From contig CAZLXI010000004.1 in the NCBI GenBank assembly GCA_964563435.1, positions 1 through 64,000 of the forward strand: a stretch of 64,000 bases of DNA. Direction: 5' to 3'. Position numbers and translations under genes: made by a program. Positions 16,226-24,349 of the stretch are shown here, one piece after another. Each line of letters starts with the position of its first letter. Within the stretch, counting starts at the first letter, position 1. The notes under the pieces are model-generated. The model searched no databases. It had not been told where the DNA came from and saw only the letters and a list, made by a program, of their open reading frames with translations. This stretch comes from Leadbetterella sp964563435 (GTDB taxonomy: Bacteria > Bacteroidota > Bacteroidia > Cytophagales > Spirosomataceae).

Positions 16226-18031
16226 TTAATAATTAGGGTTCTGATACTTATGGGTCTCTGACTCCGCCACCCGGTCGAGTTGCGACTGGGGGATAGGCCT
16301 TAATTCATGCTTACCGGTGGTGATGGTACCGGCGGCGTCGGCGTTATATAGTTTTACCCTTTCTATCAGCTTTCCTCTTACGGCCAGGTCGGGCCAGCGG
16401 GTGCTTTCTCCGCAAAGCTCTCTTGTACGCTCATCCAGTATAAAATCGATGGTCACCTGGTTGGCGGAGGTCAGCCGGATAGCATTGTAGCGGGCCTCGC
16501 GTTGCGCCTGGGTCAGAGAGGGTCGGTTGACCGCTCTGCGCTTCAGAACATTGATGAGGTTCAGGGCCTCAGCACCGTTCCCCAGCTTAAATGCAGCCTC
16601 GGCGGCCAGCAGATAGGTCTCACCCAGCTTTGCTACAGGAAACGGCCGTGCGCCGGGGTAGTTGGGAACTCCTCTCTCGGGATCTTCGTATTTAATGAGC
16701 GAAGGATACATGTTGGATGTCCCTTCCGTAGCGGAGCCGTTGACTGATCCCCCAATCAGGTAAAACTCCCTGGGGGCGATCACACGGTAGGGCTTGGGAA
16801 GGGCATTGAGAGAGTCGGCCTGGCGGTTGGTCAGTGCCATCACAAAGGCGGTATCCACATCTGCGGTAAACCCGCCACCGGTGCGCGAGGCAATATATAC
16901 GGTCCGGAAGGTGCCTTCATAACGGCTGTCGTTGGTTTTGTCCGCAAATGCGGTTTCAAATAACCAGGGGGTGGGGCAGAATCTCCGGATCGGACGACCA
17001 TATTGCACCGTTCTGTCACCCGCAGGCTGGGTAGCCGAGGTCTTGAGGGGTGATCTTACCGCCGTATAGTCTCCGCAGAAATCGTTGGATGCATCCATTC
17101 CTTTTGTACCACCTATTCCCTGGGGGTTAGGCACTTCGCTGGCGGCATAATTCCCTGGTATCCTTTCTATAGAAAACAGAACTTCGCTGTTATAGTCATT
17201 GTCGGGAGCATGAATGTCACCGTAATAGGTCTGAAGAGCGGTTCCGTATTTGCCCTGGTTGTTGATCACTTCCATAGCAGCATCGTAAGCTTTCTGAAAG
17301 TCGTCTGATTGAGCTACGGAAGAGTAGCCGCGATGAATATACGCTTTTGCCAGCAGGTGATAAGCGGCACCTTTGGAGAGACGAAAAGCCCCGGTGGGTC
17401 GCTGATCAGGCAGGTTTTGGGTAGCAAAGATCAGGTCGCTGATGATCGCTTCGTAGTCTTTGGTAAACACTTCGTTAATGGGCAGTCTGTTAAAGCCCTG
17501 GAACGGCGACTGGTTGAATTTCAGTTCGCCGGCGCCCAGGTCTACCGGAACCGCCCCGAAATACTGGACAAGGTTCAGGTAATACAGGGCTCTCAGAAAG
17601 TGGATCTCTCCCAGGGCCACATTACGCTCAGCTTCTGAGATCGGAGCCTCCAAAGCAAAGTCAAGCAGTCCGTTGGCCAGGTTGATGTTGCTGAAGCTCC
17701 TGTTCCAGGGGGTCAGAAGAGCACCTGTGGTGGGGCCCAGAGAGTAATTGCACATGGCGGTCATATCGCCGGCAGCTCCGGCCCGGGCCTGGTCGCCCAT
17801 GGTCCACTCATCGGTACCGGCCACACCCATACCTACGGCTCCTTCCGGCCCGAACAGGTATCGGAACCCGGAGTACAGGGAGGCTATCCCGGCCTGAAGC
17901 CCTTCAGGAGTTTTAAAGTAATCTGTTGAAAAAACCGTATAGGGACGTTCTTCCAGCACATCGGTACACCCCGGCGTGACAAGAAGGAAGAAGGCAAAAA
18001 CGGATATTAATAATTTATTGAACGATTTCAT
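16226..18031 (-). CDS. SusD-like glycan-binding lipoprotein (xylan locus)
   Basis: At 601 aa this is a RagB/SusD family protein, held on the outer membrane by a lipid on Cys22 (LVTPGC). It forms the lid over the SusC pore and binds xylan fragments. The helical TPR-like scaffold and C-terminal signature are clear: FLRALYYLNLVQYFG, GETYLLAAEAAFKLG, ILDERTRELCGESTRW, and the closing LRPIPQSQLDR...YQNPNY. Only 14 nt separate it from susC, a tight pairing typical of Sus systems. The substrate is inferred from the two xylanases and two glucuronidases downstream. Confidence 0.95.
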   Translation of the reverse strand: MKSFNKLLISVFAFFLLVTPGCTDVLEERPYTVFSTDYFKTPEGLQAGIASLYSGFRYLFGPEGAVGMGVAGTDEWTMGDQARAGAAGDMTAMCNYSLGPTTGALLTPWNRSFSNINLANGLLDFALEAPISEAERNVALGEIHFLRALYYLNLVQYFGAVPVDLGAGELKFNQSPFQGFNRLPINEVFTKDYEAIISDLIFATQNLPDQRPTGAFRLSKGAAYHLLAKAYIHRGYSSVAQSDDFQKAYDAAMEVINNQGKYGTALQTYYGDIHAPDNDYNSEVLFSIERIPGNYAASEVPNPQGIGGTKGMDASNDFCGDYTAVRSPLKTSATQPAGDRTVQYGRPIRRFCPTPWLFETAFADKTNDSRYEGTFRTVYIASRTGGGFTADVDTAFVMALTNRQADSLNALPKPYRVIAPREFYLIGGSVNGSATEGTSNMYPSLIKYEDPERGVPNYPGARPFPVAKLGETYLLAAEAAFKLGNGAEALNLINVLKRRAVNRPSLTQAQREARYNAIRLTSANQVTIDFILDERTRELCGESTRWPDLAVRGKLIERVKLYNADAAGTITTGKHELRPIPQSQLDRVAESETHKYQNPNY

Positions 18032-18045
18032 GTTTCTCAGCAGGT

Positions 18046-21000
18046 TTAAAGTGTAATGTTAAGACCAAAGGTAAACGTTTGTCTCGGAGGAGTTCCCAGC
18101 GTAACCACCAGGGCCCCGTTACCGGCAGTATTTTGCCTTATGTTGCCGTAAGATCCTCCTACTCCCCGCTCACCGGCGGCGGTGGCCTGAGGGTCAATAC
18201 CGGTCTGCTTATAGAAAGGTGACCAAAGCAGGGCTACATTATCTACTGTAAAATAGAGGCGGGCATTTTGCAATCCGGCCTTTTGGATGAGTGTATTGCT
18301 GAAGGTATACCCGAGGTTGACGCTCCGGAGACGGACGAAGCTAGCGTCGTAGTAACCCAGGGTTCTCCAGCCGTCAGGCAGAGAAGAAAGAGAGGCATGC
18401 TCTCCGGCAGGCTGAGGGAACCAGTCAGTCGGGTTGGTAGGAGTCCAGAAATCTACTTTTACAGAGTTTCTCCTTCCGCTTAACTGGGAAATGTAAGAGG
18501 CTCCGGGACCGTGGATCTGGCTGAGCAGGAGCCCGCCAAACCGTCCGTGCATAACGAAGCCCAGGTCAAATCCTTTGTAAGAGAACCGGTTGGTAAGTCC
18601 GCCCTGGAAATCGGCATCCATATTGCCAATAATGGTTCTGTCAAAGTCGGCATCTATTCTTCCGTCCGGAACGCCGTCGGGGCCACTGATATCAGCCAGC
18701 TTTATCTGGCCGGGCACCGAGCCCAGGGCTGCGGCTTCTGCAGCTTCATGGATCTGCCATATTCCCAGCTTCTTGTAATCATAGATGGAGGTCATGGAGT
18801 ATCCCACAAAAAGCTGGCTTCCGATCTCGCGGTCTACTTCGTTGCTCAGCTTCAGCAACTTGTTTTTGTTCCTGAAAATATTAAAATCCGTACTCCAGGT
18901 GAAGCCTTTCGGCGATTTGTAGTTCAGTGACGTAAGCGTTAGCTCAAAGCCTTTGTTGGACATTTCACCGATGTTGGTGGTAAAGGCTCCTGCTATCCCG
19001 GATGTTACCGGCAGGTTTACATTATACAGGATTCTGTCGGTTTTGGAATTATAAATGTCAAGGGTACCGGTAAGCCGGTCATTGAAAAGGCCGAAATCGA
19101 TACCTACGTTAACCGTGCTGGTAAATTCCCAGGAGAGGTTAGGGTTAGGCAGTGTAACCACATCATAACCCGTTACGATGGTAGGGCCGAAATTATAGCG
19201 GATCACCGCCCCGGCAGCTCCGATGTCTCCGCCTGTAGGGAGCCCGTTGGAGTTATTCACCAGGCCCTTGGAAGCATAGGGGTTAATGGCCTGGTTGGAG
19301 GTAACTCCCCAGCCCGCCCTTAATTTCAGGTGGTTCACGGTAGTGTTGTTCTGCAGGAAGTTTTCATCGGAAACGGTCCAGCCGGCGGATACCGCAGGAT
19401 AATCAAACCATTGATTGCCGGGAGCCAGCCTGGAGGACCCGTCGCGCCGGTAAGTGAGGGTCAGAACGTATTTGTCGCGGAAGGCATAATTCAGCCTCGC
19501 CATATAGGAGAGGAGGCCCCAGCGGGTTTCTCCTCCACCCAGCCCGGTATTGGAACCATCGATGGGAGTGGAAAGCGCCAGGTTATAATAGCTTACAAAG
19601 TCTTCCGTAATATCCTGTTTCTGGACAAAGCTGTCGAATGACTGGCTCTCCTGTGCACCAAAGAGGCCGGTAAAGCTTATCCGGTGATCATTGCGAATGG
19701 TTTTATCATAGAATAAGAGGTTTTCCACGGTATAGCCCCATGTTTCCCCGTTGCTTACCCGGGCGATGTTGCCCTGGCCTACCCGGAAGTAGCTGGGGGC
19801 ATCGGGCCGGTCTGCAGGGCGGAACTGCCCTCCGAACTGCTGGGCATAGTTCAGACCCAGGTTGATCCGGTAGCTCAGGCCGTCCAGTATCCTGTATTCG
19901 GCGTAAAGGGAATTGAACGTTCTGAGGCGGCGAACCTTGTCGTCCCAGTTTCTGACCCCTTCTTTCAGGAGGAGCGGTGTATATCCGCTGGAGGGCGGGT
20001 TACCCCCGTCGAGACTGTTATCCCAAGGGATATAATTCAGGCTGCCGTCGGCATTATACGGCGATAAAAGCGGGTTCAGCGCCAGTAAATTGTAAATGGC
20101 GCTTCCGGAAACAAACTGGGAGCCGTTGGCCACGCTGACCGAGTTCTGAGTGCTCAGACCTATCTTGATCCTGCTGCCCACTTTCGAATCAATGCTGGCC
20201 CGCAGGGAGTAGCGGGTAAAATCTTCTCCCGGCATCAGGGTATTTTCCTTGTAGTAACCTCCGCCCAGAGAGAACGAATTCCCGTTGGCGCCTCCTGAAA
20301 CGTTCAGGTTATGGTCGGTCCGGTAAGAATTCTGGTAGATGAGGTCCTGCCAGTCGGTGTTTCTTCCGGTAGCAATTCCCGCCAGCTCATCCGGGCCGTA
20401 TCCTTCGGTCCAGGTAGAGAGGTCCCGCATCACCCGGAACTCATCGGAGTTTAGAACGGGGTATTTATAAGACGGTGTACCTACCCCGTAGTAGCCGTTG
20501 TACGACAGGCGGGCTTCTCCGCTTTTCCCTTTTTTAGTGGTTACCAGAATTACCCCGTTCGCACCCCGCGAGCCGTAAATGGCAGTAGCGGAGGCATCTT
20601 TCAGGATATCTACCGAAGCGATTTCGTCGGGGTTGATATCATTGAGAGTACCTTCAAAGGGTATGCCATCTACCACAAACAGGGGCTCGTTGGAGCCACT
20701 GATCGACCTTACTCCCCGGATCCTGATCTGGGCACCGGCGCCGGGCTGGTTACCTACCTGGTTGATCTCAAGGCCGGCAGCACGACCGATCAGCGCCTGT
20801 TGCAGGTTGGGTACCGGCACGTCTCTTAATGCCTGTTCGCCGACCGATACAATGGAGCCCGTAACATCTTTTTTACGCATGGTTCCGTAACCCACCACGA
20901 TCACTTCATCGAGTGAGGTTTGCGTAGCGCTCAACCTGATCGTAATGGCGGTCTGGGATTCGGTGACGGTGTATTCTGTGGTAACATACCCTACCATGGT

Positions 21001-21252
21001 AAAAGCAAGGATGTCGCCGGGGTTAACACTCAGGGAGAATTCCCCGTTTTCATTGGAGAATGTACCTTTCGTTTGATTTTTGACGGAGACGGTTACTCCC
21101 GGAAGTGCCTCTCCGTTATCGTCAGTAACTTTTCCGGTAATTCTCTTTTCCTGCGCAAAGGAAGCCTGTATCAGCAGGAGAGAGAATAGCAGGGACAAAA
21201 AGCTTTTTCCGGCTTTATGACCCTTAATAACTGGGTAGAGTTTTAACAACAT
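18046..21252 (-). CDS. SusC-like TonB-dependent outer-membrane transporter (xylan locus)
   Basis: This 1068-aa outer-membrane barrel imports xylo-oligosaccharides using TonB energy. After a signal peptide (LLLIQASFAQ, end near residue 34) comes a carboxypeptidase-D regulatory-like domain (ITGKVTDDNGEALPGVTVSV). Then come the TonB box region DEVIVVGYGTMRKKDVTGS, the plug (RIRGVRSISGSNEPLFVVDG, YGSRGANGVILVTTKKG) and a 22-strand barrel ending PRQTFTFGLNITL. It is the first gene of the operon. Its promoter carries a LacI-type operator (21326-21341), so transcription is probably controlled by the divergent regulator. Confidence 0.95.
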   Translation of the reverse strand: MLLKLYPVIKGHKAGKSFLSLLFSLLLIQASFAQEKRITGKVTDDNGEALPGVTVSVKNQTKGTFSNENGEFSLSVNPGDILAFTMVGYVTTEYTVTESQTAITIRLSATQTSLDEVIVVGYGTMRKKDVTGSIVSVGEQALRDVPVPNLQQALIGRAAGLEINQVGNQPGAGAQIRIRGVRSISGSNEPLFVVDGIPFEGTLNDINPDEIASVDILKDASATAIYGSRGANGVILVTTKKGKSGEARLSYNGYYGVGTPSYKYPVLNSDEFRVMRDLSTWTEGYGPDELAGIATGRNTDWQDLIYQNSYRTDHNLNVSGGANGNSFSLGGGYYKENTLMPGEDFTRYSLRASIDSKVGSRIKIGLSTQNSVSVANGSQFVSGSAIYNLLALNPLLSPYNADGSLNYIPWDNSLDGGNPPSSGYTPLLLKEGVRNWDDKVRRLRTFNSLYAEYRILDGLSYRINLGLNYAQQFGGQFRPADRPDAPSYFRVGQGNIARVSNGETWGYTVENLLFYDKTIRNDHRISFTGLFGAQESQSFDSFVQKQDITEDFVSYYNLALSTPIDGSNTGLGGGETRWGLLSYMARLNYAFRDKYVLTLTYRRDGSSRLAPGNQWFDYPAVSAGWTVSDENFLQNNTTVNHLKLRAGWGVTSNQAINPYASKGLVNNSNGLPTGGDIGAAGAVIRYNFGPTIVTGYDVVTLPNPNLSWEFTSTVNVGIDFGLFNDRLTGTLDIYNSKTDRILYNVNLPVTSGIAGAFTTNIGEMSNKGFELTLTSLNYKSPKGFTWSTDFNIFRNKNKLLKLSNEVDREIGSQLFVGYSMTSIYDYKKLGIWQIHEAAEAAALGSVPGQIKLADISGPDGVPDGRIDADFDRTIIGNMDADFQGGLTNRFSYKGFDLGFVMHGRFGGLLLSQIHGPGASYISQLSGRRNSVKVDFWTPTNPTDWFPQPAGEHASLSSLPDGWRTLGYYDASFVRLRSVNLGYTFSNTLIQKAGLQNARLYFTVDNVALLWSPFYKQTGIDPQATAAGERGVGGSYGNIRQNTAGNGALVVTLGTPPRQTFTFGLNITL

Positions 21253-21301
21253 ATATATTTAAGGTTTTGGTTGATGTGCTGTCCCGCAGAATACAGCATT
21301 A

Positions 21302-21331
21302 CAAATATGAGAACAAATTTTTAAAATGCAA
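21302..21331 (-). promoter_or_regulatory. Promoter of the xylan operon
   Basis: On the minus strand, TTG (21331-21329) is followed by exactly 19 nt and CATATTTG (21309-21302), a one-base variant of the Bacteroidota -7 element TAnnTTTG. Start of transcription would be near 21296, giving a leader of about 45 nt before susC. The -33 TTG lies inside the palindromic operator. Confidence 0.7.
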
Positions 21332-21341
21332 TCGATTGCAT
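21326..21341. promoter_or_regulatory. LacI-family operator, 16-bp perfect palindrome
   Basis: ATGCAATCGATTGCAT is its own reverse complement and has the central CG typical of LacI/GalR sites. It lies between susC and the divergent lacI-type gene and covers the -33 element of the susC promoter, so a bound repressor would block polymerase. An imperfect relative (AATGAAATCTGTTGCATT, 21524-21541) near the regulator start could allow autoregulation, but is weak. Confidence 0.8.
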
Positions 21342-21459
21342 AAAAAATTTTACAATTTTTCCTTTCATTAATTATATTTACAAAATGATCATTAGTGATT
21401 AAACGAAATTTTTACCGTTCCAGAGGCTGATTTTGTGCGAATAAACTTTAAGATGTATA

Positions 21460-21489
21460 TTGAACTCTAATGAATATGAAGTATATTTG
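21460..21489 (+). promoter_or_regulatory. Promoter of the LacI-family regulator
   Basis: TTG (21460-21462), a 19-nt spacer and TATATTTG (21482-21489) match the Bacteroidota sigma-A consensus exactly. Transcription would start near 21496, about 55 nt before the ATG at 21551. Confidence 0.75.
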
Positions 21490-21550
21490 GAATATATTGA
21501 ATGAAACAATTGTAATATACTTTAATGAAATCTGTTGCATTACCATTTGA

Positions 21551-22612
21551 ATGAAAAAGGAAACCACGATCTATGATATTGCCCGTGAGCTTAATATTTC
21601 ACCGGCTACGGTCAGCAGAGCGATCAACGGGCACCCGGCCATTAATATAAAGACCAGGGAACGGGTGGATAAGCTGGTCCGGGAGCTGGGATATCAGTCC
21701 AATAAGTTTGCAAGCAATCTCAGAAAACAGCGCAGCAATACTTTAGGGGTGATTGTGCCCCGGCTGAACTCTTTCGTGATGTCTTCCATTCTGGCCGGCA
21801 TGGAGCGTGTGGCTAACGTGGGGGGCTATAACCTGATCATCAGCCAGTCGCTGGAGCTGGAAAAGAAGGAGATCGAAAATGCCCGTACCATGTTTAACAG
21901 CCGGGTGGATGCGTTGCTGATCTCCCTGGCGTTTGATACGGAAACCTTTGACCATATTGTGCCTTTTATACGGAAGAAGATTCCGGTGGTGTTTTTTGAC
22001 CGCGTACTGGATCACCCTTCCTGCACCAGCGTGGTGATCGATAACTTCAGGGACGGGTACGAAGCCACACGGCACCTGATCAGACAGGGCTGCAGGCGTC
22101 TGCTGCATGTTACGGGAAGCCTCAAACGAAATGTGTACCGCGACCGGCTGAAAGGCTTTGAGACGGCTGTGCGGGAATTCGGTTTACCTTATGCGGAAGA
22201 CTCCCTCCTGATCACCCAATTTGACGCGGAAGCACCGAATGCGGTCATGGAGAGGATCGCAGCCCTGCCGGACCCGCCCGACGGGATATTTTTTACGAAT
22301 GATGCCTGCGCCGCAGCTACCATTATCTTACTGAAGAAGGCGGGTCACCGCATACCGGAAGATATGGCTGTAGTGGGCTTTAATGACGACCCCATTTCGA
22401 AGGTAGTGGAGCCTAACCTCACCACGGTTCATTACCCGGCCATAGAAATGGGGGAAATAGCGGTACAGACCATCATCAGCCACCTGGAAGGCAATCTTAA
22501 TGTGAACCAGGGGAGCGCGATTGTGCTGCGGTCGGAGATGGTTATCCGGGAGTCGTCGCTGCGGGAGGAGGTGATTGTGGAAAGCGAAAAGGAGTTAAAA
22601 ACTAAAAGTTAA
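21551..22612 (+). CDS. LacI-family transcriptional regulator of the xylan locus
   Basis: This 353-aa repressor-type protein has an N-terminal helix-turn-helix (TIYDIARELNISPATVSRAI, residues 5-24) and hinge helix (FASNLRKQRSNTLGVIVP), then a periplasmic-binding-like sugar sensor domain to the end (FDRVLDHPSCTSVVIDN; PDGIFFTNDACAAATI). It is divergent from susC, with about 300 bp between that contain both promoters and a perfect palindrome. It probably represses the xylan operon until a sugar or uronate ligand binds; the ligand is unknown. Its last six codons (ELKTKS) and stop are formed by the heptamer repeat 22594-22687, so the C-terminus seems to have been remodelled by that element. Confidence 0.93.
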   Translation: MKKETTIYDIARELNISPATVSRAINGHPAINIKTRERVDKLVRELGYQSNKFASNLRKQRSNTLGVIVPRLNSFVMSSILAGMERVANVGGYNLIISQSLELEKKEIENARTMFNSRVDALLISLAFDTETFDHIVPFIRKKIPVVFFDRVLDHPSCTSVVIDNFRDGYEATRHLIRQGCRRLLHVTGSLKRNVYRDRLKGFETAVREFGLPYAEDSLLITQFDAEAPNAVMERIAALPDPPDGIFFTNDACAAATIILLKKAGHRIPEDMAVVGFNDDPISKVVEPNLTTVHYPAIEMGEIAVQTIISHLEGNLNVNQGSAIVLRSEMVIRESSLREEVIVESEKELKTKS

Positions 22613-22687
22613 AAGTTGCGGAACATTCTTCTATTTATATACTAAATGTACCTTAACTTTTAACTTTTAGTTTTTAACTTTTAACTT
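22594..22687. repeat. Heptamer hairpin element, copy 1
   Basis: Two arms of about 34 nt made of AAAAACT/AAAAGTT 7-mers are inverted around a loop of about 15 nt. The inner stem word is TTGCGGAACATT on the left and a variant of its complement on the right. It lies between the convergent LacI and peptide deformylase genes and could serve as a two-way terminator. Related copies are at 40309, 55097 and 59101. Confidence 0.8.
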
Positions 22688-22711
22688 AAACCTACCTGTG
22701 TTCATTCGGTT

Positions 22712-23389
22712 TCACATCCGCTTATTGTTCCTCTTATTATATAGCAGCTTCTTGCCCTTTTCTTCCGATTTACGAAATTCCTGTGTGTTCTGGTCGTCTA
22801 CCCTTTGCGGGAAAAGGATACCGTAAAGATGATCGATCTCGTGCTGGAAGATAATAGCCGTGAAGCCTTCGATCACTTCGGTGAAGTAGCCGCCTTCCAG
22901 GGTATTGTAAGAGATCTGGATGGCATAGCTCCGGATCACGTTGTCGCGCATATCCGGGATGGAGAGGCAGCCTTCAGCGCCCATCTGAAGAAGCTCGGAT
23001 TTCCAGGAGATCTTAGGGTTAACATAAAATTCAAAAGGCTCGCCGGTTTTGTCAAACCGCTTTACCCAAACCAGGTTCCGGTTAATGCCCACCTGGGGCG
23101 CTGCGATGCCCACCCCGTTCGTACTGGTATCGGTGACCGACAGGTACATCCGTCTGGCCAGCAGGGGGAGGAGCGGGTCGTCGAAAGCGATATCATCGGA
23201 TACGGCAGTAAGTATTTTGAAATCGTCCGGGTTCGTGGTTTGAGTGACCCGCAGCATTTGGGTGGTGTCTCCGCCGGATATTAAGGCTTTTTCCGCCTCA
23301 GAAAACCGGGATTTATTTTCCAGCTTCGGGAAAGAGGTTTGGGCGATAACCTGGAGGGAGAGCAGGAGGAGGATGAGAATTCTTAACAT
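22712..23389 (-). CDS. def: Peptide deformylase-like protein with signal peptide
   Basis: The protein is 225 aa from ATG 23389 (a TTG at 23404 would add 5 residues). All three deformylase motifs are intact: GVGIAAPQVG, EGCLSIP (metal Cys) and QHEIDH (metal His pair and catalytic Glu). Unusually, it starts with a hydrophobic signal peptide (MLRILILLLLSLQVIAQ), followed by an extra segment of about 50 residues before the fold. Normal PDF is cytosolic and removes formyl from new proteins. An exported copy would act on peptides or another formylated or metal-sensitive substrate; its role is unknown. fmt lies 32 kb away; no second def is seen in the window. Confidence 0.85.
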   Translation of the reverse strand: MLRILILLLLSLQVIAQTSFPKLENKSRFSEAEKALISGGDTTQMLRVTQTTNPDDFKILTAVSDDIAFDDPLLPLLARRMYLSVTDTSTNGVGIAAPQVGINRNLVWVKRFDKTGEPFEFYVNPKISWKSELLQMGAEGCLSIPDMRDNVIRSYAIQISYNTLEGGYFTEVIEGFTAIIFQHEIDHLYGILFPQRVDDQNTQEFRKSEEKGKKLLYNKRNNKRM

Positions 23390-23405
23390 ATATCTTATAT
23401 ACAAG

Positions 23406-24173
23406 TTACCGGATGCGGTTGTTTTGTTTCAGTATCCGGGTTATCTTTTCTTCACTCTCACCTGTAATTTTACGGATAATGGGTATACCAATACCTGTAT
23501 CGAAAGCATTCAGAACCGTTTTTTGCATTAATTCAGCAATCCCCTGCTCTTTGCCCATTTGCATGCCTTCGGCCATCAATTCATCATATGCTGTCATCTT
23601 TTTGGTGCTCATATCGTCGGATAGATTTTTAATCGATTCTTTAATAAACCCTGAGTTAAGGTGAGGGCTTTGTAACATATAAACAAAAATAGAATACGTA
23701 ATGTTCAATCTCGAATACGGGATGAGATTTTCAAGGATAGTCCGGAAGTGTGCTTTAAGACTCTTCGGATCAAAATAATACTTTTGATATAGGGTCGCGC
23801 TTATAAGTAAGCCATTCGTTAAAGCAAGTATTTGTTCTGCCGAAATCTGTTGCAGGTTGACAAATTCGGCAGTAAATGTGGGGAGGTAGGATTGCACTAA
23901 ATCGGGATAGTCTGAAAAGTAGGCATCCAGGGTTTTGAATTTCCATCCCTTTTTGCCATGGTAATACAGTATCGGAATGATCGGTTCCACTTTTTTATGC
24001 TCCTTAAGGTCTTCACTGATATAGGAAGTGTCCTGAGGGGTTAGTGTTTCAAAATCTATCATCTTCACGAGTGGACCGGGAAGATATTCTCTCATGAAAT
24101 CTACTGCTAACTCTTTGTGAGAAAGTAGTTACTTGATGAAATTATCATGGGTGTTAATGATTTCTTTCGGCAT
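23406..24173 (-). pseudogene. Decayed Rpn-family (PD-(D/E)XK nuclease/transposase-like) gene
   Basis: The longest open part (23406-24095, 229 aa) matches the C-terminal two thirds of Rpn/YhgA-like proteins: IIPILYYHGKKGWK, a helical middle, and a tail with EGMQMGKEQGIAELMQKTV. Reading the same frame upstream restores the N-terminus from ATG 24173 (MPKEIINTHDNFIK), then an in-frame TAA at 24131-24129, then LLSHKELAVDFMREYLPG, which is the family start. In addition ISEDLKEH joins straight to KKVEPIIPILYYHG, so the roughly 50 residues that hold the nuclease core are missing. Both lesions suggest loss of function. Confidence 0.75.
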
Positions 24174-24349
24174 GTGATTTTGTGTGGACCTGGTGGCAAG
24201 ATAGGGCTTATATTTGCAATGGGCAATAAGTCAGCTTTAATCCTTAGCATTTATTATCCGTATTTCATAAATCGGGACTTTTTTCGCCACTTGCTTATCA
24301 ACACCAGCATTGGCGTCACCACACCCGTCAGACGCAAAACCCGGCCTCT

